From positions 124,001 through 188,000 of the forward strand of contig CALJOK010000014.1 in assembly GCA_937981555.1 (NCBI GenBank): a stretch of 64,000 nucleotides of DNA. The letters run 5' to 3'. This stretch comes from an uncultured Saprospiraceae bacterium. GTDB lineage: Bacteria; Bacteroidota; Bacteroidia; Chitinophagales; Saprospiraceae. Positions 28,415 through 38,294 of the stretch are shown here, piece by piece. The notes beneath the pieces are model-generated. The model was not told where the DNA came from. It did not search any database and was given only the letters and a program-made list of their open reading frames with translations. The position numbers were made by a program, and so were the translations under genes. How positions within the stretch are numbered: the stretch's first letter is position 1; each line of letters starts with the position of its first letter.

Positions 28415-30595
28415 ATGAACATTTTAAAACTTATATCAACAATACTTTTCATCTTTTATTTTTGCCTTGCAGGAATAGGGCAATCTTCTGGAAAGAAATT
28501 AAAAGACAAAGCCAACCTTTACTTCAAAAATGACAAATTTTTTGAAGCACTCCAGTTGTATCAAAAATATGATAAAATAAAAACGAAAGATGAGGAGGTA
28601 AAACTTCGTCTTGGGATTTGCTATTTTTTCAATAATGAAGTAGATAAGAGTATTGACTACTTATCCGCACTAGTCTATAATAAAAAGAAACCTAAAGCTT
28701 TGGCCTACTTCTATTTAGGTTGTGCTTATCATTCTAAAAAGGAATTTAAAAAAGGAATAAAAAACTATAAATTATATTTAAAAAATAGTCCTTCAAACGA
28801 TTCTAATCGACTAGCCGTAAAAGATGAGATTAAAAGATGTGCACAAGGATTAAAGATAAAATATCAAAAAGAATTAGCGGTTGTTGAAAACTTAGGAGAA
28901 AATGTAAATACACGTTTTGATGAATTTGCTTCAGTTGAAAGTCCAAATGACCCTGATAAATTATATTTTTCTTCTGCTCGTACTAGCAACTTAGGTGGTC
29001 TCCGAGATAAGGAAGGAAAATTGGATGATTTAAAAGGAAAATACTCAAGTGATATTTTTTCTATCATGCTTCAAAATGGTACATGGACCAATCCTAAACG
29101 CATGAGTAATTTATTGAACAGTACTCAAAATGATGTCATTTTAGATTTTAATGGAGATGGGTCAGCGATGTTGTTGTTCAAAGGGTTTGATCTTTTTAGT
29201 GGACAAATTTTGGTTGATTCATTTAAACCAATTGAAGATAAACCTTTGTATCCACATAGATTTGAAAGTTCGATTGTCGCTGAAAGAGGTGATGCTTCCC
29301 CTTATTTTTTTAATGATTCAACACTTGTTTTTTCGAGTAGAATTGAAGGTGGTTTTGGAGGAAGTGATTTGTATATTTCTCAAAAGTCAAATGGAAAATG
29401 GTGCCCTCCACTTAACTTAGGTAGTACCATAAATTCAGCTTACGATGAGTCTACTCCGTTTTTGGCAGAGGATGGTCGAACCTTGTATTTTAGTTCTAAC
29501 ACTACAAAAGGGATGGGAGGATTTGATATTTATAAGGCGAGCTTTAATGATTTTAAAAAGGAGTGGAATAAACCACAAAACTTAGGTTTGCCTATTAACT
29601 CCCCAAGAGATGATCGTTATTTTAGATTGAGTAGAGATGGTTCGTTGGGGTATTTTTCTTCCTCAAGAGTAGAAGGGTATGGAGGACAAGATTTATACAT
29701 GGCATATTTTAAAACTCAAAATCTAGAACAATTAATTTCTTCTACACCACCTGGATTTCATACGTTAGCATTTAAAAATTTAAACCTTGAGCCGGATGCT
29801 AATTATGTAAATAATAATGATTATGCCTTCAAAGGTGAGATGGGAGAGTTTGAAGTAGAGCCAATATATTATGATTCAGATGATGATTTGTTGAGTGCAA
29901 ATAATATTGCAAAGTTGAATGAAATTATACAATTGATGGGAGAATATCCTCAATTGAAAATTGAACTCACCGGTAATGCTGACAATCAAGATCAAGCACA
30001 ATTTTCTTTGTTTTTTTCTATTAAAAGAGCAGAGCAAGTAGCTGATTATTTGATTAAAAGTGGAGTTGAACCTTCCAATATTTTATTAAAAGGATGTGGT
30101 TCAAATTTCCCCATTGCAAAAAATGTATTTGGTGACACTCCCAATTTACTAGGGCAAAGATTGAATCGAAGAATTGATTTTAAACTATTTAATATTCAGC
30201 GAGTGCCGATCAATTTTATTGTAAAACAACCAAATGTGGAGCAAGGGATGATTGCATCAAAAGGGATATATTATGGTAAAGTGATCAAAGGATTGTCGTA
30301 CAAAGTTCAAGTAGCTGAAATCAAGCAAAATTATAATAGTAGAATGATTGTGGATTACCCTGATGCGATGGTGGAAAGTAGTGCTGATTCTGAATATTAT
30401 AATTACACGATTGGTTTATATAAGACTTTTGAATCGGCTAATTATCTTCGAAAAGAACTCCAACGCCAAGGAATCACAATTGCGGAAGTTGTTCCTTACA
30501 TCAATGGAATTCGATTGAGTGAAAGTGAGTCAGCATCTCAATCTGCTTCTTATCCTGATCTCTTGAATTTTATAGATAGCGCTTCGCAAAATTGA
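28415..30595 (+). CDS. TPR, WD40-like propeller and OmpA domain protein (PorE-like)
   Basis: The 726-residue envelope protein starts with a signal peptide (1-22). TPR helices follow (~28-130), then PD40/WD40-like blades (~165-430; LYFSSARTSNLGG, LVFSSRIEGGFGGSDLYIS, LYFSSNTTKGMGGFDIY). An OmpA domain lies at ~470-590 (KIELTGNADNQ, GCGSNFP, NRRIDFKL), and the tail (~610-705) contains YKVQVAE and the SPOR-like pattern KTFESANYLRKELQRQGI. PorE of the type IX secretion system has TPR, propeller, a regulatory-like fold and OmpA. Here I see no regulatory-like fold but an extra SPOR-like end. A peptidoglycan-anchored scaffold role is inferred. Confidence 0.82.
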   Translation: MNILKLISTILFIFYFCLAGIGQSSGKKLKDKANLYFKNDKFFEALQLYQKYDKIKTKDEEVKLRLGICYFFNNEVDKSIDYLSALVYNKKKPKALAYFYLGCAYHSKKEFKKGIKNYKLYLKNSPSNDSNRLAVKDEIKRCAQGLKIKYQKELAVVENLGENVNTRFDEFASVESPNDPDKLYFSSARTSNLGGLRDKEGKLDDLKGKYSSDIFSIMLQNGTWTNPKRMSNLLNSTQNDVILDFNGDGSAMLLFKGFDLFSGQILVDSFKPIEDKPLYPHRFESSIVAERGDASPYFFNDSTLVFSSRIEGGFGGSDLYISQKSNGKWCPPLNLGSTINSAYDESTPFLAEDGRTLYFSSNTTKGMGGFDIYKASFNDFKKEWNKPQNLGLPINSPRDDRYFRLSRDGSLGYFSSSRVEGYGGQDLYMAYFKTQNLEQLISSTPPGFHTLAFKNLNLEPDANYVNNNDYAFKGEMGEFEVEPIYYDSDDDLLSANNIAKLNEIIQLMGEYPQLKIELTGNADNQDQAQFSLFFSIKRAEQVADYLIKSGVEPSNILLKGCGSNFPIAKNVFGDTPNLLGQRLNRRIDFKLFNIQRVPINFIVKQPNVEQGMIASKGIYYGKVIKGLSYKVQVAEIKQNYNSRMIVDYPDAMVESSADSEYYNYTIGLYKTFESANYLRKELQRQGITIAEVVPYINGIRLSESESASQSASYPDLLNFIDSASQN

Positions 30596-30612
30596 TTTTG
30601 CAGGAAAAAAAT

Positions 30613-30655
30613 AAAAAAAGGATCATCCAATTAATATTGGATGATCCTTTTTTTT
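30613..30655 (+). terminator. Intrinsic terminator of the PorE-like gene
   Basis: A perfect 19-bp hairpin (arms 30613-30631 and 30636-30654) around a 4-nt loop, core GGATCATCC, with A and T runs. Confidence 0.92.
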
Positions 30656-30697
30656 ATTCATAATATGACTCAAAATCACCTGGTGAATTTAAATGTT

Positions 30698-32227
30698 TTA
30701 CTGAGTCACTCCACTCGAAAAATCTAAAATCTCGTCTACATATTTTCGATGATTAGCTAATCGAGGAACTTTATGCTGGCCTCCAAATTTACCTTTTGAC
30801 TTTAACCATTTATGGAAAGTACCTTTTGGCATTGGTCGCATTTTAAGTTGTTTGAGAGCCATGCCTTTATATCTTTTTGCTTCGTAATCGGAGTTGATTT
30901 TTTGCAAATTTTCATCCAATAATTTATTGAATGTTTTAAGATCATCAGGTGTTTTTTCAAACTCAATTAACCACTCATGACCACCTTTTCCTTGCTTCTC
31001 TAAAAAGATTGGCGCAACAGTATATTCTAGAACAACAGCACCGGTTGATAGACAAGTTTGAGCCAATGCTTTATCTGTATTCGAGACCATAACTTCTTCG
31101 CCAAATGCATTGACAAATTGCTTAGTTCGGCCGGTGATTTTAATTTTGTAAGGTGAGGTGGAAGTAAACATGATGGTGTCACCAGGTACATATCTCCACA
31201 AACCTGAATTGGTGCTGATGACCATCGCATAGTTCTTTCCCATCTCAACTTCCGAAAGTGGAATTGCTTTTGGATTATCTTTGTTCCATTCTTCTGCTGG
31301 TAAAAATTCATAGTAAATTCCATTGTCCAACAGCAACAACATATCTCTCGAATTCAAATCATTTTGAATCGCAAAATAACCTTCCGTCGCATTATAAATT
31401 TCCATGAATTGAACATTTCCCGAAGGGAAATATTTATGGAATTGCTCTCGGTAAGGTTCGAAACTAACACCTCCATGAATATAAACTTCTAAATCAGGCC
31501 AAACCTCCGACATATCTTTCTTACCCGTCAATTCTAAAATTCGATCTAAGAAAACCATTGTCCAAGTTGGTACTCCACCAATCATCACCATGTCTTTTTC
31601 TTTACTCGTAATTTGTGCCATCCGTTCGAGTTTTTCATCAAACTTACGCATCGTTGCCGTTTCAATATCTGGTGTAAAAAATGGTCTACCGATATAAGGC
31701 ATATTTTCCATCATGATCGCAGAAACATCTCCAATCAAAGTTTCAGGATAAGTATCGAAATGATCCAAACTTCCGCCCATCAATAAACTCTTACATTCAA
31801 ATTGGCGAGCATTTGGTCGATTATGGTAAAATAAATTCATGGTGTCCCAAGTTCCTCGAATATGACATTTTTTCAAATTCGTTTTGGAAACTGGAATATA
31901 TTTACTCTTGTCGCTAGTAGTTCCTGAAGATTTGGCAAACCATTTAACTTTTCCACTCCACAACACATCGGATTCTCCCAACATCATTCTTTCGATATAA
32001 GGTTTCAACGATTCATAATCTTGAATCGGTACTCTTTCGGCAAAATCAGCTTGAGTTTTGACAGATTTGAAATCGTGATTCCTTCCCCACTCGGTGTGTT
32101 TAGTAGATTGGATGAGCTCCTTGAGTACAGCGGATTGCACTTCATGAGGGTGCTCCATGAAATGAAGAATACGCTTGTAGCGTTGCTGGAAAAAGAATTG
32201 CATTCCCTTGTTGATCAGCTTCTTCAT
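30698..32227 (-). CDS. GH3-family protein
   Basis: The 509-residue protein belongs to the GH3 branch of acyl-adenylate enzymes, known in plants for joining auxin or jasmonate to amino acids. It has the ATP motif KWFAKSSGTTSDKSKYIPVS (~91-110), VYIHGGVSFEPY, EIYNATEGYFAIQ near residue 285 and GRTKQFVNAFGEEV near 368. The bacterial substrate is unknown; acyl-amino-acid or acyl-lipid synthesis is a guess from the fold. It is transcribed alone, convergent with the PorE-like gene across a strong terminator. Confidence 0.9.
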   Translation of the reverse strand: MKKLINKGMQFFFQQRYKRILHFMEHPHEVQSAVLKELIQSTKHTEWGRNHDFKSVKTQADFAERVPIQDYESLKPYIERMMLGESDVLWSGKVKWFAKSSGTTSDKSKYIPVSKTNLKKCHIRGTWDTMNLFYHNRPNARQFECKSLLMGGSLDHFDTYPETLIGDVSAIMMENMPYIGRPFFTPDIETATMRKFDEKLERMAQITSKEKDMVMIGGVPTWTMVFLDRILELTGKKDMSEVWPDLEVYIHGGVSFEPYREQFHKYFPSGNVQFMEIYNATEGYFAIQNDLNSRDMLLLLDNGIYYEFLPAEEWNKDNPKAIPLSEVEMGKNYAMVISTNSGLWRYVPGDTIMFTSTSPYKIKITGRTKQFVNAFGEEVMVSNTDKALAQTCLSTGAVVLEYTVAPIFLEKQGKGGHEWLIEFEKTPDDLKTFNKLLDENLQKINSDYEAKRYKGMALKQLKMRPMPKGTFHKWLKSKGKFGGQHKVPRLANHRKYVDEILDFSSGVTQ

Positions 32228-32396
32228 GGTGATGTGATTGTAAGTTTAGAGTTTTTGTTACGTTCCTAAAATTAAGGAAATTTAGAACTAGAAACAAAGT
32301 AAAAACCTTTTTTTGATTAATGAGAGAAAATTCGCTCTAAAAATGTATAAAACGTGTCGAGTTATAGAGATTGTTGGGTGAAGCGCTATTAATTTT

Positions 32397-32440
32397 GACA
32401 AAAAAAATCCGATTAAACAATTTTGTTTAATCGGGTTTTT
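32397..32440 (-). terminator. Terminator of uvrA
   Basis: ATCCGATTAAACA pairs with TGTTTAATCGGGT in arms of ~17 bp, with T runs on both outer sides; it lies 22 bases past the uvrA stop. Confidence 0.88.
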
Positions 32441-32461
32441 CTCTTTTTGACAAAAAGTAAG

Positions 32462-35320
32462 TTACAATTCCATTTTCAAAAATTGTCCCGTGTGACTTTC
32501 TTTCACTTTTGCCACTTTTTCAGGTGTCCCTTGCGCCACTACTATTCCACCTCTATTACCACCTTCAGGTCCCATATCAATCACATAATCGGCTACTTTT
32601 ATCACATCTAAATTATGTTCGATCACCACAATTGAATTTCCTTTTTCTACTAATTTATTCAATACGCTGAGCAACTGACGAATATCATCAAAGTGCAAAC
32701 CTGTCGTCGGTTCATCCAAAATATAAATTGTATTTCCAGTTGCTCTTTTTGATAATTCTTCAGAAAGTTTTACCCGTTGAGCTTCTCCTCCTGAGAGAGT
32801 AGTCGCTTGCTGCCCCAAAGTGATATAACCCAAACCAACATCTTTTAGCGTTTTGGTTTTTGAATGAATTCTTGGGATTTTTTCAAAAAAGTCAACGGCT
32901 TCTTCCACCGTCATATTTAACACATCGCTGATGGATTTTCCTTTGTATAAAATTTCTAAAGTCTCTCGATTATATCTTCTACCTTGGCATCGTTCGCAAT
33001 CAACTTGTACGTCAGGGAGGAAATTCATTTCGATATTTCGTTTACCTGCACCTTGACATTCTTCGCAACGACCACCTTTGACATTAAATGAAAAACGACC
33101 AGGTTTGTAACCTCTAATCTTGGCCTCGGGTAAACTCGAATAAATCTTTCGAATTTCATCAAACATTTTAGTGTAAGTTGCTGGATTCGATCGAGGTGTT
33201 CGTCCAATTGGAGATTGATCGATTTCAATCACTTTGTCCACATGTTCCAAACCTTTGATCGATTTATATTCCATCGGTCGTTTGATACTTTTGTAAAAAT
33301 GCTGGCGCAAAATAGGGTAGAGTGTTTCATTTATCAAAGAAGATTTTCCACTTCCTGAAACTCCAGTCACACAACAAAAAGTACCTAAAGGAATTTTGAT
33401 ATTTACCTTTTTTAAATTATTGCCATTCGCACCTTTGAGTTCCAAAAAGTTGCCGTTGCCTTTTCGTCGTTTTTCCGGAATCTCAATTTTCTTTTTGTCT
33501 CGTAAATAAAGCGAGGTCAAAGTATCTTTTTTCAAAAAAGTTTCAGGAACTCCCGCACCAACTAATTCGCCTCCATGCTTACCTGCACCTGGCCCTAAAT
33601 CAATTAAATAATCTGAAGCCAACATAATATCTTTATCATGCTCGACGACCAAAACAGTATTTCCAATCTCAGATAATTCTCGTAATGCTTCGATCAGTTT
33701 TTGATTGTCTCGCTGATGCAAACCAATACTCGGCTCATCCAAAATATAAGTTACCCCCGTCAGTTGAGAACCAATCTGAGTCGCTAATCGAATCCGTTGC
33801 GCTTCACCTCCTGACAAAGTTCTCGCAGGTCGATCCAAGTTTAAATAATCTAAACCTACGTGCAAAAGAAACCCAATTCGTAACTTAATTTCTTTGATCA
33901 CTTCATGGCCAATTGCTTGTTGTCGCTTCGTTAATTTTTTTTCTAAATTCCCTACCCAATTCATCAAGTCTGTAAAATCCATCACCGCTAAATCGCTGAT
34001 GTTTTTCCCATCCAATTTAAAATGAAGGGATTCAATTTTTAATCGTTGACCATTACAAGTTGGACATTTGTCAATGACCATAAAATCCTCCGTCCAACGT
34101 CTAATTTTTTCAGAAGAAGAATCTTTGTACCAGCGAACCAACATGTTGCTCAAACCTTCATAAGCCAAGTTGTAAACAAAGTCATGTTTAAAATCTTTTT
34201 TGATTTCAAAACTCTCATCGCCTCCATCTAAGATAATGTCCAATGCTTTTTTAGGAATATCTTTAATGGGAGTAGAAAGAGTGAATTTATATTTTTTGGC
34301 AATAGCTTTTATTTGCTTAAAAGTCCAATTGTCTCGGACTTCACCAAAGGGAACAATCCCAGCTTCGTTGATAGATTTTGAGTCATCAGGAATCACCTTT
34401 TTCATATCCACTTTCATCACTTCACCTAGACCTTTGCAGTTTGGGCAAGCGCCATAAGGGGAGTTAAAAGAAAATGCATTTGGTGAAGGTTCTTCGTATG
34501 AAAGTCCAGTCTCCGCATCCATTAAATGCTTGCTGTAAGGGAACACTTCTTTTTTTCCTTGCTCTGTCAAGAAGACTAAACCATTGCCCATCTTTAAAGC
34601 AGTTTGCAATGATTTGGCAAAACGTTCTTTGCGGTCTTTGGTCATATTGATACGATCAATGACCAACTCAATATCATGAACTTTATATCGGTCTACCTGC
34701 ATTTTTGGAATCAAATCTTGCACTTCTCCATCGACTCTAACTTTCGTGTAACCTTGCTTTCGCACATGGTCAAACAACTCTCGATAATGTCCTTTTCGAC
34801 CTCTAACTAAAGGTGCAAGTAAAAGTGTTTTTTTCCCTCCAAAAGTTTTAAAAATATTTTCCATCATTTGCTCCTCCGTATACTTTATCATCTTCTTTCC
34901 TGTCACATGTGAGTAAGCCTCACCAACTCTAGCAAATAATAATCGAAGAAAATCATACACTTCTGTAATTGTTCCAACAGTTGATCTTGGATTCCGTCCT
35001 ACTGTTTTTTGCTCAATAGAAATCACAGGACTTAGGCCTGTAATTTTCTCCACATCAGGTCGTTCCATCTCGCCAATAAACTGTCGAGCGTAGGCAGAAA
35101 ACGTTTCCATATATCGCCGTTGTCCTTCAGCATAAATCGTATCGAAGGCCAAGGAAGATTTTCCACTTCCACTAATCCCAGTAATCACGACAAACTGATT
35201 TCTAGGAATTTGAACATCGATATTTTTGAGATTGTGCACTCGTGCTCCGATCACATTAATAAAGTCATTATTAACTTTTGTGCCGTTGCTTTTTGTCTTG
35301 GTAGTTGTTCTTTTTGCCAT
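32462..35320 (-). CDS. uvrA: Excinuclease ABC subunit A
   Basis: UvrA finds helix-distorting lesions and loads UvrB. The 952-residue protein has two ABC ATPase modules, each with Walker A (GISGSGKSSLAFDT ~49; GVSGSGKSSLINET ~647) and an ABC signature LSGGEAQR with Walker B (YILDEPSIGLH; YILDEPTTGLH). Zinc-binding cysteine pairs are CPNCKGLG and CPTCNGQR in the first half, and CEECQGAG with CERCQGRR in the second. It is full length and single-copy here. A -7 box (35367-35374) precedes it. Confidence 0.98.
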   Translation of the reverse strand: MAKRTTTKTKSNGTKVNNDFINVIGARVHNLKNIDVQIPRNQFVVITGISGSGKSSLAFDTIYAEGQRRYMETFSAYARQFIGEMERPDVEKITGLSPVISIEQKTVGRNPRSTVGTITEVYDFLRLLFARVGEAYSHVTGKKMIKYTEEQMMENIFKTFGGKKTLLLAPLVRGRKGHYRELFDHVRKQGYTKVRVDGEVQDLIPKMQVDRYKVHDIELVIDRINMTKDRKERFAKSLQTALKMGNGLVFLTEQGKKEVFPYSKHLMDAETGLSYEEPSPNAFSFNSPYGACPNCKGLGEVMKVDMKKVIPDDSKSINEAGIVPFGEVRDNWTFKQIKAIAKKYKFTLSTPIKDIPKKALDIILDGGDESFEIKKDFKHDFVYNLAYEGLSNMLVRWYKDSSSEKIRRWTEDFMVIDKCPTCNGQRLKIESLHFKLDGKNISDLAVMDFTDLMNWVGNLEKKLTKRQQAIGHEVIKEIKLRIGFLLHVGLDYLNLDRPARTLSGGEAQRIRLATQIGSQLTGVTYILDEPSIGLHQRDNQKLIEALRELSEIGNTVLVVEHDKDIMLASDYLIDLGPGAGKHGGELVGAGVPETFLKKDTLTSLYLRDKKKIEIPEKRRKGNGNFLELKGANGNNLKKVNIKIPLGTFCCVTGVSGSGKSSLINETLYPILRQHFYKSIKRPMEYKSIKGLEHVDKVIEIDQSPIGRTPRSNPATYTKMFDEIRKIYSSLPEAKIRGYKPGRFSFNVKGGRCEECQGAGKRNIEMNFLPDVQVDCERCQGRRYNRETLEILYKGKSISDVLNMTVEEAVDFFEKIPRIHSKTKTLKDVGLGYITLGQQATTLSGGEAQRVKLSEELSKRATGNTIYILDEPTTGLHFDDIRQLLSVLNKLVEKGNSIVVIEHNLDVIKVADYVIDMGPEGGNRGGIVVAQGTPEKVAKVKESHTGQFLKMEL

Positions 35321-35366
35321 ATTTATGTGGAAACGAAATGTGTCGAATAGTTAAAAATTGAGCCTG

Positions 35367-35374
35367 CAAAAATA
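35367..35374 (-). promoter_or_regulatory. -7 box of uvrA
   Basis: The minus strand reads TATTTTTG then CAGG, an exact TAnnTTTG match giving a leader of about 40 nt. A TTTG lies 25 bases upstream. I see no LexA-type operator. Confidence 0.5.
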
Positions 35375-35476
35375 GGTAGAAAATTTTAGATTTTTTTGTC
35401 AAAAATGTAAAACAGAGATTCTTAGTTTTTGTTTTTCTTTAGATAGAATATGTGTTTACTCATTTAGTTTTTTCAC

Positions 35477-35626
35477 TTAGCACGTGGTGGCCTACTTTAG
35501 CTGATCTGAAAAAAGAGCAAAGCGATTTTTTCTCAAAAAGGAAAAATTACTTTCCCTTTTGAGATTGTAAAATAGTCCCTGTGTTCCAATTTTTTAGGTC
35601 AACTAAAGCAGACCACCACGTGCTAA
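35477..35626. repeat. Long inverted repeat with inner hairpin
   Basis: Outer arms 35477-35507 and 35596-35626 are 31 bases each and match at 27 positions when one is reverse-complemented (core TTAGCACGTGGTGG). Inside, 35531-35544 and 35551-35564 form a second inverted repeat (TCTCAAAAAGGAAA). The element fills most of the 340-base gap between uvrA and the CAT-like gene, which otherwise contains only promoters. Confidence 0.75.
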
Positions 35627-35643
35627 TTGTTATTCAAAAAACT

Positions 35644-35651
35644 TATTTTTG
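35644..35651 (+). promoter_or_regulatory. -7 box of the CAT-like gene
   Basis: TATTTTTG, ending 11 bases before the ATG at 35662. A near-leaderless transcript is predicted, and it shows that an upstream GTG reading at 35581 is not the start. Confidence 0.5.
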
Positions 35652-35661
35652 TCAAAAAAAA

Positions 35662-36300
35662 ATGCGTGAAATCATTTTCGAAAATCCACATCGACAAAAA
35701 CATTTTGAGTTTTTTAATAGCATGAATCATCCACATTTTAATATTACTGCAAATGTGGACATCACTCATCTTTTATCTTTTTTGAAAAGAAGTAAATTAC
35801 CCATCACATCAAGTATCGTATATTTAGTTTCGAGAGTCGCCAATGAAATTCCAGAATTCAAATGGCGCATTCGAGAAGGAAAAGTATTCGAACATGAAAT
35901 AGTCCAGCCTTCATTTACTGTCTTCACCGAAGTAGCTGATGTCTTCAGTTTTTGTACTGTCGAATATGAAAAGGAGGCGAAAAGTTTTATCCAAAAAGCA
36001 TTTAATAAAAGTGAAAAAATGAAAACAGAACCTTCCTTTGAAGATGAAATTGGGCGTGATGATTTTCTTTTTTTGTCTTCCATTCCTTGGGTGAGTTTTA
36101 CTAGTTTTGAACATGCGATGCGTCATCATCCTTCTGATTCAGTTCCTCGAATTGTTTGGGGAAAGTTTTTTGAAATGAATGGAAAGATGCAAATGCCGCT
36201 TTCTGTTCAAGTACATCATGCGGTGGTGGATGGAAGACATGTGGGGAAATATTTTCAGAAAATAGAAGAGATTGCCAACGACCCTGAGAAATATTTTTAG
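35662..36300 (+). CDS. Chloramphenicol acetyltransferase-like acyltransferase
   Basis: The 212-residue protein matches the CAT family of trimeric CoA-dependent acyltransferases: HPHFNITANVDIT near the N-terminus, PSFTVFTEVADVFSFC, the FLSSIPWVSFTSFEHA segment and the catalytic motif VQVHHAVVDGRHVGKYF near the C-terminus, with the general-base histidine. CAT homologues are widespread in Bacteroidota chromosomes and need not give chloramphenicol resistance; the substrate is open. The ATG at 35662 is preferred to a GTG at 35581, because the extra 27 residues would be read from the inverted repeat. It precedes the photolyase gene by 51 bases. Confidence 0.85.
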   Translation: MREIIFENPHRQKHFEFFNSMNHPHFNITANVDITHLLSFLKRSKLPITSSIVYLVSRVANEIPEFKWRIREGKVFEHEIVQPSFTVFTEVADVFSFCTVEYEKEAKSFIQKAFNKSEKMKTEPSFEDEIGRDDFLFLSSIPWVSFTSFEHAMRHHPSDSVPRIVWGKFFEMNGKMQMPLSVQVHHAVVDGRHVGKYFQKIEEIANDPEKYF

Positions 36301-36351
36301 AAATAAAAACCGAATTTAAAACAATTCACATTTTAAGTAGGTTCTACTTCC

Positions 36352-37827
36352 ATGCAATCTATAAATCTAGTTTGGTTCAAAAGAGACCTTCGTCTCTCTG
36401 ATCATCAACCGTTAAAATTAGCGATTGAAGCAGGTGATCCGATTGCGTTAATTTATGTTTTTGAACCTTCCGTAATTAGAGCACCTCAATACGATTTAAG
36501 ACATTGGAGATTTGTCTGGGAATCGCTAGTTGATTTGAATTTTTCGCTAAAAAAATATAATGCTCAAGTCTATATTTTTCACGAGGAAGTATTAAATGTT
36601 TTCGAAAAAATCCAAACTCAATTTCCCATCAAGAAAATATTCTCGCACGAAGAAACTGGAATTAAAATTACTTATGATCGAGATAAAGCAGTTCAATTTT
36701 TTTGCAAAAAAAATAATATCGAATGGGTAGAATCACAAACTAATGCAGTTGTTCGAGGGTTAAAAAATAGATTTGAGTGGACTGCGTTCTGGAAAAAATA
36801 TATGTATGCTCCATTGCAAAATTCTGATTTGCAAAAGTTGAATTCTATTCCTTTTGAAAGTACTTCTCCTACTTTTTTTGGGAAAAATATGTCCGAATTA
36901 TTTACTCAACCACATCCTGATTTTCAAAAAGGAGGTACTTCCATCGGTCTTAGATACATGAATGATTTTTTTCAAAATCGAATTCAAAATTACAGTCGGC
37001 ATATTTCTAAACCGCTCGAAAGTCGTCGAGGTTGTAGCCGACTTTCACCTTACATCACTTGGGGGAATTTAAGTCTTCGCCAAGTTTATCAAGCGTCAAT
37101 AAAAGCAAAAGAGAATAAATCCTATAAACGCAATTTTTCCAATTTTGAATCTCGATTACATTGGCATTGTCATTTTATTCAGAAGTTTGAAATGGAAGAT
37201 CGGATGGAATTTGAGAATCTAAATCGAGGATATAATTTGCTGGAACGAAATGAAAATCAAACTCATTTTGAAGCTTGGAAAAATGGGCAAACAGGTTACC
37301 CTTTGGTTGATGCTTGCATGCGATGTTTGAATGCGACGGGCTATATTAATTTTAGGATGCGAGCGATGTTAGTTTCTTTTTTGACTCAAAATTTATGGCA
37401 ACATTGGAAAGAAGGTTCGAATTGGTTAGCTCAACTTTTCTTGGATTTTGAGCCAGGGATTCATTACCCACAATTTCAGATGCAAGCAGGTGTCACGGGC
37501 TTGAATACAATCCGAATGTACAATCCAATCAAGCAATCTCAAGATCATGATCCCAATGGAGTTTTTATAAAAAAATGGATTCCAGAATTACAAAACATTC
37601 CGACGGAATTCATTCATGAGCCTTGGGAAATGACAATGATGGAACAGCAGTTTTATAATTTTGAATTGGGGAAGAACTATCCGAAACCAATTATAAATTT
37701 GAAAGAGACAGCAAAAGTGGCAAGGAATAAAATATGGTCACATCGAGATGATCCAAGTGTAGTAAAAGAGGCAAAACGAATTTTATATAAACACGTAATT
37801 CCTTCGAGGAAGGTGAAGAACAAATAA
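36352..37827 (+). CDS. phr: Cryptochrome/photolyase family flavoprotein
   Basis: The 491-residue protein has the photolyase antenna domain (1-130; [16 protein letters not shown]) and FAD domain (~200-470). FAD-domain landmarks are [64 protein letters not shown] and the [19 protein letters not shown] segment. These enzymes use blue light and reduced FAD to reverse UV-induced pyrimidine dimers. The asparagine-rich stretch and FEPGIHYPQ resemble the FAD-binding photolyase/cryptochrome groups common in marine bacteria, so CPD photolyase is likely but a cryptochrome role is possible. It heads the light-repair cluster. Confidence 0.9.
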   Translation: MQSINLVWFKRDLRLSDHQPLKLAIEAGDPIALIYVFEPSVIRAPQYDLRHWRFVWESLVDLNFSLKKYNAQVYIFHEEVLNVFEKIQTQFPIKKIFSHEETGIKITYDRDKAVQFFCKKNNIEWVESQTNAVVRGLKNRFEWTAFWKKYMYAPLQNSDLQKLNSIPFESTSPTFFGKNMSELFTQPHPDFQKGGTSIGLRYMNDFFQNRIQNYSRHISKPLESRRGCSRLSPYITWGNLSLRQVYQASIKAKENKSYKRNFSNFESRLHWHCHFIQKFEMEDRMEFENLNRGYNLLERNENQTHFEAWKNGQTGYPLVDACMRCLNATGYINFRMRAMLVSFLTQNLWQHWKEGSNWLAQLFLDFEPGIHYPQFQMQAGVTGLNTIRMYNPIKQSQDHDPNGVFIKKWIPELQNIPTEFIHEPWEMTMMEQQFYNFELGKNYPKPIINLKETAKVARNKIWSHRDDPSVVKEAKRILYKHVIPSRKVKNK

Positions 37828-38118
37828 TTATCTTTTCGAAATTTTATTATTTGAGATAGCCCTTTGTCGAGAACATTTGTATCGCCCTTCTTCGAAAGTT
37901 CTTTTTTTCAAATGCTTAGTCGAGCGACCTTGCACTCGCTTGCGCCACATTTTCCAACTGCTCAATTTCATTTCTTCGCGCATCAATTTAATCACATCTT
38001 TTTCTGGAACATCAAACTGCATTTCAATTGCATCGAAAGTCGTTCGATCTTCCCAACCCATTTCGATAATGCGATCAACATCTCGTACCGTCAAATTATA
38101 TTTCTCTGAAATCTTCAT
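37828..38118 (-). CDS. TIGR03643/DUF2805 family protein
   Basis: The 96-residue basic protein has an N-terminal helix-turn-helix-like half (VRDVDRIIEMGWEDRTTFDAIEMQF) and the conserved core PEKDVIKLMREEMKLSSWKMWRKRVQGRSTKH. This is the TIGR03643/DUF2805 family, often found beside photolyases in marine and freshwater bacteria as I recall. The role is unknown; the charge and HTH-like start suggest nucleic-acid binding. Its stop directly abuts the photolyase stop (convergent, no terminator between), and its start shares a 176-base region with the divergent DUF2256 gene. Confidence 0.88.
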   Translation of the reverse strand: MKISEKYNLTVRDVDRIIEMGWEDRTTFDAIEMQFDVPEKDVIKLMREEMKLSSWKMWRKRVQGRSTKHLKKRTFEEGRYKCSRQRAISNNKISKR

Positions 38119-38142
38119 TTTCTTATTGTTTTTTACCTTTTA

Positions 38143-38250
38143 GTTCTTAAATAAATTCTATGTCTTAAGTCAAGCTAAAGTCAAAACCAACACTTCCTTT
38201 GGTCGTTTTTGATTCCGACTTTAGCTTAACCTTAGAATTTATATAAGAAC
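38143..38250. repeat. Long inverted repeat in the divergent promoter region
   Basis: Arms 38143-38182 and 38217-38250 pair imperfectly: GTTCTTA...AAATTCTA at the outside and AAGCTAAAGTC at the inside, with a six-base difference in arm length. The 34-base loop holds TTTGGTCGTTTTTG. It occupies most of the space between the DUF2805 and DUF2256 starts. Confidence 0.7.
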
Positions 38251-38294
38251 AATATTTTTTTAAAACAACCTGTAAGAAGTATTGTTTAGAAGAC

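Noticed and set aside
35581-35661. GTG-initiated N-terminal extension of the CAT-like protein
   Set aside because: The 27 extra residues would be coded by the inverted repeat and the -7 box, which lies inside them.
35662-36300. Chloramphenicol resistance gene on a mobile element
   Set aside because: The gene has base use like its neighbours and no transposase or integrase nearby; CAT-like genes are common chromosomal genes in this phylum and resistance is not implied.
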